Positions 12,335 to 23,470 of a DNA stretch of 64,000 nt are shown in pieces. How positions within the stretch are numbered: position 1 is the stretch's first letter; each line of letters starts with the position of its first letter. Source of the DNA: Gonium pectorale. Its lineage: Eukaryota; Chlorophyta; Chlorophyceae; Chlamydomonadales; Volvocaceae. The notes below the pieces were generated by a model. That model saw only the letters and a program-made list of their open reading frames with translations. It did no database searches and was not told the origin of the DNA. The DNA lies in the NCBI GenBank assembly GCA_001584585.1, contig LSYV01000011.1, positions 1,399,630 to 1,463,629 of the forward strand, given 5' to 3'. The translations under genes and the position numbers were made by a program.

Positions 12335-12660
12335 GCGGGAGCCACGTCCGACTGATGAGCGCGCACGCGCCCCGGGGCTGGCTCGCGTACGTCGTCAGCA
12401 GGTGCGCCATGGCCATGGTCAGCCGCAGGACATGTTGGTTGTAGGGCTGGCGTGCGCAGACGTAAGCGCTGTCTAGGCATGCGGCATGTACCGTGCGTGG
12501 AATGCGCAGCAGGGCGGCGCGCTGAATGCATGCCCTGTTCTCCTGTCGCGTCCGATCATGTTGGCGTGCGGCCAGCAGTCGATCGACCCGCCCTCCCTTG
12601 GGCGCCGCCAATGGAAGCCCCTGATGCAACCGGTGTACATGCAAGGTGCCTGCACAGTTG
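12335..12660 (+). pseudogene. Relic of the 3' end of a family copy
   Basis: This stretch repeats, with many changes, the end of copy B from about 11310 to 11645. It includes the last codons and stop (GCCACGTCCGACTGA) followed by matching 3' flank landmarks: CGCGCCCCGGG, GGTTG.AGGGCT, GCGCTGTCTA, GTTCTCCTGTC and GACCCGCCCT. No other exon precedes it. Just upstream, 12225-12330 resembles the sequence before copy B. It therefore looks like a duplicated gene that lost its body. Confidence 0.65.
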
Positions 12661-13531
12661 CTGATTGAAGTTTGGTGCTTCGGCCGCTGGGCTCCCCGCC
12701 GAAGGGCGTCTGGTCGCTAATCGAATCCTCTTTCAAGGGCATTATCTTCGTCCGCTACTTAGGTTTTCGTTCACAAACCCCTTCTTACCAATGTACTCAG
12801 GGGAGACCTCCTGTTTCGTTCGGGCCCGCCCCACGTTAATTGCCGGCCGCGCCTGCAATGGAGTTAGAGAAATCTGCGGCATGCAATCTGCCGGAGATGC
12901 CGACCATCCAGCGATTTTCAGGGGCCATATCTATTATCTTTGAACTGCGTGCATAGGCAGGAAGCTGGCACATCTGGCATGCATGCGCATGGATGGGCAT
13001 GCAAGCAACTGCTGCATGTAGAGGCTGCCTTCCCCGTTTCTGGTTCTCGTTTTTTGTATGCTTGCTACCGGCCCGCTGCCGCCCCCCGCCCGAGCGATGC
13101 CGTCCCGGCAGATGGTACCACATGACAAGGCATGCTTTGACATAACAGGCAACGCGCGAATGGCAGCAACCCAACCCATACCCATGCCGTGCCTCGTGAC
13201 AATATGGAAATTTATTGGTGTTCATTAAACATGTGAGAAGAAGGCTAATAGGCTTGCTGAAGTGAAACGGCAGTCCACTAACGGAAACGTCCTGTCACGT
13301 TTCACTGACGGGACTAGAAGACCGCGCACGAGCTCACCTAAATATTGATTTGCAACACGTAGCTGTTGGATAATCTAGGGACCTAATCTGCCTGTCCTTG
13401 GGGCTTTGCGAAGCCTGACAGTCGCGAGGACTACTAACAGCACTGGGCCTGCCTGAACATAACATCTTCACTTAGATATATCTGGTTGGAACAATTTTAT
13501 TGCCTCTCCTAGGCACGGGGAACTGCGCGTC
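12661..13531. other. Spacer upstream of copy C
   Basis: No gene seen. A short stretch at 13011-13060 (GTAGAGGCTGCCTTCCC) recurs near 20615-20655. The block 13230-13530 shares patches with 17925-18170 upstream of copy D, including CAACGGAAACGTCC-like and GACAGTCGCGAGG segments, so it is shared promoter-side sequence. Confidence 0.5.
13508..13515 (+). promoter_or_regulatory. Shared TCCTAGGCA motif before the copy C ATG
   Basis: CCTAGGCA, preceded by a pyrimidine-rich run, ends 16 bases before the ATG. The same motif occurs before the ATGs of copies D (18154-18161) and F (34518-34525). It could be a conserved core element or the 3' splice site of a 5'UTR intron (CCTAG|G). Confidence 0.4.
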
Positions 13532-15347
13532 ATGGGCGCCATGGAGGGGACTCCGCGAAATGATACAGCTGTTGCCCCGTCTGTTGGTGTCTGGAGCCAT
13601 GCTTGGCAGGGCTTCAAGGCCGGCAGCCTGCTCGGTGTGGGGGCTGCCGGTCTCCCACTGGCTTTGCTGAAAAAGGCCCCCGCACCTTCTGTCCTACGCG
13701 CCGTGGGTGCCACCGCCCTCGCGGGCGCAGCAGCGGGAGGTGCGCCTTTGCTAAAATTCAAGTCGCATCGCCACGGCGTCCAGGCAGGCCCTTATTGTGA
13801 CTTGCTGCCACACAAGCATAACACCGCACTCCTCTTATTGTCTATGCATCAGGAGTGTTTGGCAAGTACCAACAGACCCAGGTGCCGCCTGCGCCCACAA
13901 AATCTCCGCAAGACCGCTTGAACGACTTCGTCCTCGCCACGCTGGACTTCTCGCCGAGCGCAAACCTTGTGGGCGCGGCTGCGGGGCTGCTTGCAGCTGC
14001 CGCTGCGCGCTTCCCCCATACCTCTCCCGCCGCGCACAGCCTGCTGCTGCTTGGCGGTGCGGCGGTTGGGTGCACCGCGGGCGTGGCGCTGGAGGCTGCG
14101 GCGCCTGATCTGGTGGGTTCTTGCTCGCTAGGGCAAGAGGGACATTTTCTGTCTAGATGCGATGCTGGGTGCCGTACATTTGTAGGTGGAAAGAGGCGGC
14201 ACCGCCTTCCATCCATGCCGTCGCCCATTGTTGCGTCACCCTGTCGTACGTTTGCTTAACTGGCGCAATCAATCAGTACATACCGGCAGAGCCTTAGAAG
14301 CCGACATCTGCTGATTGAATGACAGGTGAGCCCTCGCTAGACGTATCGTATTAAACACGGACGCAGAGCATGCATGCTCTATGTCCGTTCCCATGGCTGC
14401 CGTTCCCATGGCAGCACTCGGCGCACCCGTACCCATGGTCGGCGCACTCAGATCATTCCCATGCCTTTTGTATGTGTGGTGATCATCAGACGGAGAAGAT
14501 TCGGGGCGGATCGGTAACTGCGTACCAGGCCGTGGTGCCGTACGCGTACATGGGCTTTAAGTACGGAGCCCTCTTCGGCATCGCCACGGCCTGCGTCACC
14601 AAGACGCGGGTCGACTGCATTTACAGCACGCTGGGACGCGCCGCAAGCGCCAGCGGCCTGGCGGGAGCTGTGATGGGAGGTAGGTTAGCGCGCAATTAGC
14701 ACACGTATGATGCCCGTGCCCACCGTGCGCCCGCTCGCTCAATCGCATACCCGCGCACGATGTCCTTGCTCGCGCAGGCGCGTATGGGACCAGCCTGCGC
14801 GCCATTGAGGCGGACGTCGAGAAGGACATGGATGAAGCGGCGAAGCGGCACACTCGGCACGTGTTTACGGTTCGGCAATCCCTGTACGCCATGCTCTCCG
14901 GCACCCTTGGCGCAATGTGGTGGCTCGTCGACAGGCTGCCAAAAGCCCCGACGAGCGGGCCGACTCTCTTCCAGAGCATTGCCGCCACAGCCGCAGTCGG
15001 GGCCGTGGTGACCTTCCTGGAGTCCCAGCGGCAGAAACAGGTGCGGACGTACGGCAGGTGCGCATCGCGAATGCGTGTAGCGTGCGTGCCCAGGCTTTAC
15101 GGCCGTTGGTGTCCTCATAGCCAGCTACGTTTCTGGTCTGTACACGTGCGTATTGTGCGGCGAGGCTCGCTCCCGTACAGGCAGTGTCAAGCATCCAACG
15201 CTTTGTGTATCCAGGCCCTTACCAGTTCGCTGCACATTTTTGGCCCGCATGCAGATGGTCATCAAGGGGGAGGGCGCCGGCGGCGGCGACAGCGGCTCTA
15301 GTGTGGCGGCGAACGGGGAGGCGGCAGGCGACAAGTCCGATGAATAG
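13532..15347 (+). CDS. Copy C: two-unit glycine-zipper membrane protein, unknown function
   Basis: Five exons: 13532-13739, 13853-14112, 14490-14679, 14778-15040 and 15255-15347, about 337 residues, with intron phases 1, 0, 1 and 0. Unit 1: exon 1 has QGFKAGSLLGVGAAG and TALAGAAAGG; exon 2 has FGKYQQ and LLLLGGAAVGCTAG. Unit 2: exon 3 has VPYAYMGFKYGALFGIA and ends in a GLAGAVMGG-type zipper; exon 4 starts AYGTSLRAIE and carries the conserved Trp pair in AMWWLVDRL. A third unit is absent; a short Gly/Ser/Asp tail (IKGEGAGGGDSG) ends the protein. The start is the first ATG of the exon and matches the position in copy D. About eight membrane segments are predicted. Function unknown; membership of the family is clear. 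Confidence 0.8.
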
Positions 15348-16192
15348 ACCGTGTGGACGCATAATCGCGTGGAGGCGTGGTTCTAGCTCCATCCTGGCGG
15401 CCTCGCTCAACTACTGCACTGCTGGCACCACTCTCCAGCCACGTGCAGAGTGCGCATTGCATATTGCTTCCACTCCATCTATTCGCCCTGTGCGTGTCCT
15501 CTCATGCGACAGGAGATGAGCAGAACTGCAGAAGCGTGGTTCGCATTAGCCTGCAATCAACGGCGGCGGTGCATGCACGCACAATGGTGGTACTGATTTG
15601 TCCGCGCCCGTGACCTCCGCTGCCAATGAACCGAATGCAACGCCGCACGTCCAGAGGGTCCTTTGGGGCGGCATCGATTGGAGATTGGAGGGTTACGGCG
15701 AACGTGGGAGGTTGGAGAATTGCTAATGTTAGCAACTTGCCGTTTCGGGGACGCGTCCGCAAGTGGGGACCGTTTTGTGTCAGTTCGACTCCATCAACTG
15801 AGGCTAAAACTACGAACCTCACTCCGTTCTTGGCCCGGTGGCGTCGGGAGTTCCGCATCGCATGCACAATGCATATGGCTTAGACAGCCTTTGTGAGGCG
15901 CCTACCGCCGGCGGCGGCGATACTGCTATGAAACACAACTGGTGGCTAGGGTCATGTGATGATGTGTTGATGCATGCTGAAGAGCGCTGGGCGCTTACGA
16001 GGGAAGCGGCCACACAGACGTGCGTGCACGCACACCCGCATTACAGACAAACAATGTGCGTTATGAGTTCGGAAACCGTGTAATGGGTTTGTACAAGATT
16101 TGTACGGAACATGTGCTCGCTCGTCGGCCAACGTCTCTATCTGTGTGTGCAGTGTTGATCCATAGCTCGAATAGATAGCCCACCCTGGATTC

Positions 16193-16271
16193 AGCGAAGA
16201 ACTTCATTCAGCGGCGAGCTTCAATCAGCGGCGAGCTCCATTCAGCGGCGGGCTTCAGCGGCGGGCTTTAG
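16193..16271 (+). repeat. Short tandem repeat, unit near TTCAGCGGCGAGC
   Basis: Four to five imperfect 15-18 bp units containing CAGCGGCG(A/G)GCTTC or CTCCA variants, in non-coding sequence. Confidence 0.8.
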
Positions 16272-18153
16272 CTGCGACCTGGGGCGTGGAGCACGCGCGC
16301 TTGCGCATTCTTGCCGCGGCTTTCTGCCTCTTCTCTTCTGGGGGAGGGGCCCCTTAGGACACCGCGGCTGTGCCGCGGCGGACCTTACCTCCTTCGGTTA
16401 TTAGTTACGGCAAAGCGACGCTCGGTGTTGGTATCCTTAAATACACATTGTTCAAAGCAAGAATGTGCGGATTGGGCGTGAATAGAGTGCCTGGTGGTAC
16501 GGCATTCCCACATCGAATGCATACGGAACGGCTTGAAATTCCTACAGCATATAGAACAGGCACATATATTGCAAACCCGTTCGCGGGCGGTGCTCTGGCA
16601 CTTTAGCGCGATGGGGCGGCCCCGCCGTACGGGGATCTGACCGGTCAACCCCGGTGCAAATTGCTGGGGGTCGTTACCCTTTCGGCCCCTCATTCCCGGG
16701 CAGCTAGCCTGCTCCTGCTTTTGTTTATACATGGTACGGGCTCGCACTCACGTGTTGCTCGTTGGGTGTGCTTTCACACAGTGCCCGTGACCTGGGGAAT
16801 GGACGGGCTATGTAGGAGTGTCGCAGTTCTATGTGGCTCGTGGTACACGATGCAAGTTGAGACCGGTTCGGCGGAGCCCTCAAAAACTTTGGGCTGCTTT
16901 CTTTGCACGGGGCGCATGCTCGATTAAGCGGAATGCGCTGTCCCTGTTACTGCGTGCACGCGTCTACGTGCCTTATGCATAGCCAATGCCAGATGCAAGC
17001 GTCAGGCCCTTCCCGCAAAATGATAGGGTCCTATGCGACGAGGGGTCAGTTCACCGGACATCTTGCACTGATTGCATGATCCGATGGCCACTCCCTGCAA
17101 GGACGCCAACATGCCGAGCGACCCAGCAATAACGATGCCTGGGACCCGTGGGGCTATGGGCAATCAAGGAGGGCGGCGCAGACTCGCTGACGCAGGTAGC
17201 CACCGCTGAGCGAGGGGCGGGCGGGATGAATGCTTACGGGACGTTTTCCCGGATAGATGGAGAACGCTGCTAGACGGCGGTAGCGCTATCAAAGTCAGCT
17301 GGTTTCATGTACAGCGTCTTAGCGACACAAGATCTGTCCGCATCAGTCCTCATAACCGCGAACGCGGCTCCGCCGCGGGGAGGGCCGCTGGAGGAGTTAC
17401 TTCGGCCCAACCCCTCCTTCCCTTCTCCCGTTTCCAACTCGTCCCCCTTCCGTGACCCGTTGCACACGCCTCCTGGACCCGCTGGACAGCCTATTTCCAA
17501 CCCCCCCCCATATTTACGTACAGGAAGGAGAGGCATGTGAGGCTACTGGTACCCGTCGCTGAAGGATGGACAGGATTGACCTACCCCGCCATGCGGGATT
17601 ATCGCTGAATCCAAACTTCCTGATCGACCCCTGCTGTGGAACTGCTGGTGCAACCTACTGTGCACCGCGCCTCTGGACCCGCCCACAATAGACGGCCGAA
17701 GCAACCGTGCGGGCGGAAAATGGCCAAGCTCTTTGCCTGCCAGACTTAATGATGTGAATGCACTCCAAAGATACAAAGATGGAACGCATCCATCGCATGC
17801 AGGCATCGATGCAGGTGCATGGATTTGTCACGTCATGACCAGGCGACAGAGTTGGATTACATGAGTAAAATTTAAAATAGCCTATATTTATCGACTACAT
17901 GTTAATCTGCACTTTGCGCAGCAGCAACCGCATCAACGGAAACGTCCCTGACTGTCTTCTTGGGGCCTGGGGCTGTTTAAGACCGACCGGCTCATTGTTT
18001 ATTAGCACATAGCTCTAGATCAAATACCGCCCTGCGCTGCGATCAAGGACAGCAAGGTGCGCGGGCCGACAGTCGCGAGGTCTAGCGGCACGTGGCACAG
18101 ACCTGTGGCGCTAGTGAAATACCTACATACGACTAGACAATTGAACTGCCCCT

Positions 18154-18161
18154 CCTAGGCA
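18154..18161 (+). promoter_or_regulatory. Shared TCCTAGGCA motif before the copy D ATG
   Basis: Same motif as before copies C and F, 36 bases before the ATG. Alternative reading: acceptor of a 5'UTR intron. Confidence 0.4.
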
Positions 18162-18197
18162 CTGGACCTCCGTCGGCCGTGTCGATTCGGTTGCACC

Positions 18198-20140
18198 ATG
18201 AGCGCGACTGTCAGCCAAGACCCCCCAACTGCGCCGTATGGGTTGTTGAGTCGAGCCTGGCAGGGCTTCAAGACCGGCAGCATCCTCGGCGTGGGGGCTG
18301 CCGCCCCGCCGTTGGCCTTGCTGACGAAGGCCCCGGCACCTACAATCCTGCGCGCCGTGGGCGTCACCGCCCTCGTGGGCACAACCGCAGGAGGTGCGCC
18401 TCTATGTAGCAACGTGGCTTGAAGGCCTGATGACGTCCGTGCATGGCCGTGTAGCACCGCTGTAAAACCACAAGCTCCTCTCCTCCAACCCTTAGCCTTG
18501 TACGGCAAGTACGAGCAGAACAAGCTGGCGCCGGCGTTGGAACCCGAGCGGTCGGGTGACCTCACACTTGCATTCATCCAAGCCCTCCGCGGCTTTCCGC
18601 CGAGCGCAAACGCCGTTGGCAGTGCTGCGGGACTGCTGGCAGCGGGCGCGGCGGCCGCGGCAGCGCGCTTCCACCACGCCTCTCCCGCCGCGCACAGCGT
18701 GCTGCTGCTGGGCGGTGCGGCGGTGGGCTGCGCAGCGAGTGTGGCGCTGGAGGCAGTGGCGCCAAAAACGGTGGGTCCTCGGACTGACGTGGGACAGGCC
18801 CGGGGGACATTACATTATTCGTCGCGTTGCATGGTGCAATTGCTCGAATAGATTGTGAACTTAATGCGCAAAAGTAGCTGACATACACCAGCCTTACCTC
18901 CAAGCGGACCGTCGTGCCATATATACTCAGGAGACTACACACAAATGCACTTAACACCGCCCCCTCACATACCACGTTGCCTTGCTTGCAGGCGGAGAAG
19001 ATCCAGCGAGGATCTGCCACTGCGTACCAGGCCGTGGTGCCGTACGCATACGCGGGCTTCACGTACGGAGCCCTCTTCGGCATCGCCACGGCCTGCGTCA
19101 CCAAGACGCGGGTCGAATGCATCTACAGCACACTGGGACGCGCCGCAAGCGCCAGCGGCCTGGCGGGTGCCGGGATGGGAGGTGAGTGACCAGCGATCCG
19201 GCATGCAAAAAAACGTGCTTCGCTTGACGGCTGTGCCGCTTGCACACTACCGTACGCACGACTGCCGTACATCCGTACATCCGGCATTCACGTGTGCAGC
19301 TCGCTCATCATGGAGCATTCCGAACGACCCACGCATGCCACACTCCGCATGTGCGTACGTGCTATCCTCGCACCAGACCCACACCAAATACGTGCGCATG
19401 CCAGCTGAGCAACGGCCGTACATAAACGGCATGTCAAGCCGCGCTCACACAGCACACATGCGTCCTTTTCTTGCGCGCGCAGGCGCTTACGGGGCACACG
19501 CGCGGTTCACGGGAGTGGATGTCCCTGAGGGCGTCAACGAAGAGGCGGCCCGACTGCTCCGCGACCTCCGGTCGGTGTGCTACACTGTGTGGGCCCTGCT
19601 CGTCGGGGCCAGTGGCACGTCCTGGTGGATCTTTAACAGGATGTTCCTGCTGAAGGCGCCAGGGCCAACTCTGCCCCAGGCTATCGCTCTGGCCGGCGCG
19701 TGTCTGGCCGTCTTGGACCTTCGGGAGATGGGAGGGCAGGTGCGCAGGGCCGGTCCGTCCGCACGTCCGCACGTATGTTGTGTCTCCGTAGAAAAGGGCG
19801 GCCTGACTGCTGGCGGCTCGTGTGGAATCCCTACACCTAACTGCTGGCGGCTCGTGGCGTCATGGGGAAGCCGATTGTGTGTACGGCGTGTGGTCAACGC
19901 ACCCGCCCAAACATGCATGCCGCTCTCCCGTGCGTCATAGCTACGTGGGGCCGTTGCTATCATGGCGAGTATTGCTGTAAGCAGTACGCCCACTGCCGTA
20001 CGCCCACTGCATACATACTTGTGCACGGAACCCACATGGCCCCGCAGACGGCTGGCAAGGACGCGGACGCCTCTGGTGGACACAGCGGCGGTGCTGGCGG
20101 CGTCGCGAGCGGGGAGGCGGGCGACAGCTCCAAGGAGTAG
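18198..20140 (+). CDS. Copy D: two-unit glycine-zipper membrane protein, unknown function
   Basis: Close relative of copy C with the same five-exon plan: 18198-18393, 18496-18770, 18992-19181, 19483-19739 and 20048-20140, about 336 residues, phases 1-0-1-0. Exon 1: WQGFKTGSILGVGAA. Exon 2: YGKYEQNKL and LLLGGAAVGCAAS. Exon 3: VPYAYAGFTYGALFGIA, almost identical to copy C in both DNA and protein. Exon 4: AYGAHARFTG and the Trp pair in SWWIFNRM, strongly diverged from C. Exon 5: a Gly/Ser/Asp-rich tail ending GDSSKE. The contrast between a near-identical exon 3 and a diverged exon 4 suggests local gene conversion. Eight membrane segments are likely. Confidence 0.8.
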
Positions 20141-20285
20141 CTATCTACTTGCGAAATGGTCGCACACGTGGAGGCGTATAGGTGCGCGTGTGGCGGAGAG
20201 TACGGACGCTTGCCTGCTGGGCGCAAGGGACGTTTCAGGCCGCACTTTTTTGCGCGTGCCTCGACGGGGGAGAGCCGCGCTGCGC

Positions 20286-20286
<1 letters not shown>

Positions 20287-20360
<74 letters not shown>

Positions 20361-20361
20361 C
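20287..20361 (+). repeat. (CAT)25 microsatellite
   Basis: Perfect CAT/ATC run of 75 bases, about 150 bases after the copy D stop, so probably in or near its 3'UTR. ORFs through it encode poly-His, poly-Ile, poly-Ser, poly-Asp or poly-Met in different frames and are artefacts. Confidence 0.97.
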
Positions 20362-20971
20362 CACGCACGCCGCAGCTCATGGGCTGCGGCGCGGGACGCA
20401 ACTGGCTGATGCACTAGTTTTACCTGAAGACGTCTCTTCACATGCATCGCTTGGCCTGAGCTGGAACCCGCGCCCGCGTGTGCGAGCCATAACGGGAGGT
20501 TACCGTGCCCGTTCATAGATCTGAATGCCATGATTTCGATCGCACTGCTGACCGGTCTGTGGACGAAGATGGACAGGCACGTACGGCTTTTCCGTATAAG
20601 CAGTACTTAGAGGTGTCCGTAGAGGCTGCCTTCCCGTTTCTGGTCCTCTTTTTTAGACTCCACGCATTAGGTTGGTTTGCACGTGCCTGCATTGCGACAG
20701 ACTTACAAGGGCGTGTAACGAGGGAGGGCCAATTTGGTAGCATGCAAGTCCCGCTCTGGCTCCCGTATTCGCTGTACGTGTCTTGACATGGCGCTACACT
20801 GCATGTGGCCGCTCAGGTCGTACAGAGCTTGGCACCATGGAGCAAGCACAAATTGTGCGTACCCGTAGGGCACACCCATTCAGGTTAGACGCGCGGTGGC
20901 GGTTGCCGTACGTGAATGGTGCGCCCCGCGAGTTCCCCTGCGCAGAGGCCGGGGTACAACTTTGCCGGTAA
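20362..20971. other. Copy D downstream flank
   Basis: No gene recognised. It contains the repeat shared with 13011-13060 (near 20615-20655). Confidence 0.45.
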
Positions 20972-21450
20972 TTGCATTGGATGGGTTATCCGGTGCACGG
21001 CACAACTGTGATGGCGCCTAGCCTGCAACACACCCTCACGCGCTTCTGGTTGGGGTGCTGGGAGACGGAAGTCAACCGCCCCAACGGGCGGGCTAGGTGC
21101 GAGCGGACATGCAAAGTGTGCGGTGATGCCACGGCGATGGAGGACGAGCTGCCTGTGTTTTGCGAGTGCCCGTGCTATGAGCAATTCGAAGGCGCATTGC
21201 AGTTCAGGCGCCGGGACATGATTACGATAATGAAGGAGGCCCCACCTACTGAGGTGGCAGCCTATGTGGAGGCTGTCTGGGACACTAGGCACGCTATGCT
21301 TCAGCGCCAGGCGCGGAAGCGGGGTAGTCGGGTAGAGACGTACGGCAATCATGACCCTTTACGGTACCCCACCCCACCACTCGTATTTCGTCCATGACCC
21401 CCCCCGGCTTTGACGGCCGTGTAATAAGCTGTAACCTGTAACATTCAATT
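20972..21450 (+). mobile_element. LINE-like element 3' fragment 1 (zf-RVT-like C-terminus)
   Basis: The reading frame from about 20990 to 21397 contains a Cys-rich motif, CERTCKVCGDATAMEDE followed by FCECPCYE. It resembles the zinc-binding C-terminus (zf-RVT) of non-LTR reverse transcriptases. A helical end with EVAAYVEAVWDTRHAM follows. The 3' end has GGCTTTGACGG then several TGTAA(C) units at 21420-21446, which looks like a short tandem tail of a LINE. Compared with fragment 2 it lacks 15 bases coding for HLRDQ. No RT core is present, so it is 5'-truncated or eroded. The strong match to 25192-25577 is seen directly; the LINE assignment is inferred from the motif and the tail. Confidence 0.65.
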
Positions 21451-21599
21451 CCCGCTCAACCGTACTCGCCGTACACCAGCGCTCTGTGTGCCACCTACCT
21501 GTCGTACAACGTCCGCTTCATGCCCAATGGCAGTTTGACATTCGGTTGCATTATGTCGCTCGCTCGTGTGCGCGTGCGCCTGGGCCTCTCATTCTCTGC

Positions 21600-21905
21600 C
21601 AGCCGCGGCGCCCCGCGCACCCCTGCTGCCCGCCTCCTCACGCCAGCGCCCGCACCCCCTTGACCGCCGCGACATACATCTCCGCCATCACCTTCGGGCT
21701 GCCCGCAGCCAGCGCTGCCACGCTGCCGGGGGCCGCCTCCACCACCGCATCCACGCAGCGCAGGATGAAGCCGCGCAGCCCGCCCAACAGCCCGGTGAAG
21801 GGCGGCCTGCTGGTCACCCGCCCAGCAGAGCAGCAGCTCCACCGCCACATACATACATCTCGTTAGCAGCTCGCTCGCCAGCAGCAGCCGCTGCGCGGTG
21901 AGCGA
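21600..21905 (-). pseudogene. BTB gene 3'-end fragment 1
   Basis: On the minus strand this repeats the C-terminal end of the NHL-BTB gene at 26531-28689, including GLLGGLRGFIL and the last residues VKGVRALA with the same stop region (TCACGCCAGCGCCC on the plus strand). The homology breaks up after about 21840. It lies beside LINE fragment 1. No promoter or upstream domains are present. Confidence 0.8.
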
Positions 21906-23470
21906 CGGGACCCCGGCAGGCCTGCACGTTTCTTGATGTCGTTAGGGCCCCGTTTCATTTCGGACAATACCTGTGAGGAGACTGGCATGCAAGCTGCCGG
22001 GACGACACGGACGGGCTGCGGGCTCCTTGGGTGGTGGAGCGGACCCAGCTTGCTCAGTCAGATTGCTCAATGAGGGCCGGCACCGGCGGGAGGCGAATTA
22101 GGGCAAAAGCTCCACCGCGGAGCCGCTGACGGACGTGGTTGTGGGGTGTTATAATTGTAGGGCGCTCATTGCCTGCAGATGTGCACCATGTTGTTTTGGT
22201 GCTTGCGGCGTGGTGATGAATGTGGATGACAAACAAGCAAGCGCGCGGTGACGCGTGAGACAAGCTCCGAAAGCGCTGTTTGGCCCGTGAGCCAGCGGAG
22301 CGGCCCTCCCACGCTGGACGCTGCCCGGGCCCTCCTGCTGTACTCAAGGTAGCGCGGCATCGCTCCCCATGTACGCGGTGGACCCCGAGTCTCATTCCCT
22401 TGAACGGCTGTATGTAGTTGAACTCACGTGCCAATCAAGCAAGTACGTATGTACGTGTGCCGATCGAGCCGTGTGGGAATGTGAGGTTGGGAAATCGATT
22501 CGTTCCTCGGAGCCCCAGTTCTTGCATAGTGCATATCGTTAGGTGCCGGTCAGATGCTCGGTAGCTGATGTGCAAAGCAGAGAGGCATCAAACTGCCGGG
22601 GCCGCCCAGCAGGACCGTCAGGGCTGCCGCCGAGAGCCCACATTCATGTTAGGTACCGTACTGGTAGGTAAGGTGCTCGAGACGAATGCGCAGCAGCGGA
22701 AAGGTTGGACTGCCATCTATCAACGTATCAAGGGGGTTACGCCTCTACCTGGTGAGACGCACACGATCGAGGCGCTGGCAGCGGTGGCGCTCTGTGCCTC
22801 GGACGGAGAGGCTGCGGAGGGATCGAGGGCAGCAGGCAGGCCAGGCAACGCGCGTTGGGCAGGGGTTGGGCCACGGGTTGGGCCCTTGCTTGCTTGAGAG
22901 CGCGGATGAGGCAGGGCCCGCAGTGGTGACGTCGCATTATTCACATGGCGACTACGGAGTGACGACACGGGCTCGTCAAGGTGAGGGAGCTGTTGGCTGG
23001 CCGAGCGAGGAGAGACCGGTGTGCGTGACTGTTCCGGTTCCGAAACCGGCAGGGCACTTCATTTGTACTTAAACCTGTGGAGGTGCTAGGGCCGCAGAGT
23101 GTCAGCGAAGACCGTTAATTCCATTTCTTGCTCCAGGCGCTGTTCTTCCACGCCAGGAAGCTTGCACGTGCACGGCATGCACATGCATCTTGCTGTACTG
23201 TACTGCACCTTCACTGGACCAATGGCGGTATGATTGCCTCCACCCTGATAATGCTTAATCGCGAATAAATTAAAGCGTACGCAACAGGCCTGCTCTACCA
23301 AGGCTGACACAAGAGACGTTGCTGAGGAAATGGTTTTTGCAGCAACGAAGAAAAGCTCTAGTGGCCAAAGTCTGGACATGCGGAGGAAGCTGGAGGCGGG
23401 TGCGTTTTGTTTGCAACTTTCAGGTTTGGTTTCGCTTCTTGGCTGCTAAACTGTCTTCATTTCTGTAGGA
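21906..23470. other. Unassigned spacer
   Basis: About 1.5 kb with only short, unrecognised ORFs on both strands. It may include the 5'UTR or first exon of the HicB-like gene. Confidence 0.4.

Larger units (their letters stand above)
15348..18197. other. Long spacer between copies C and D
   Basis: About 2.85 kb without a supported gene. A TGTAA occurs at 16079-16083. GC-palindromic stretches such as CCGCGGCTGTGCCGCGG near 16364 and a C-rich segment at 17360-17510 suggest old repetitive DNA, but no transposon family could be named. The last 250 bases share patches with the copy C upstream region. Confidence 0.45.

Noticed and set aside
19960..20409. ORFs encoding poly-Met, poly-Asp, poly-His, poly-Ile or poly-Ser tracts
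   Set aside because: They are translations of the CAT microsatellite in different frames; no flanking domain or splice support.
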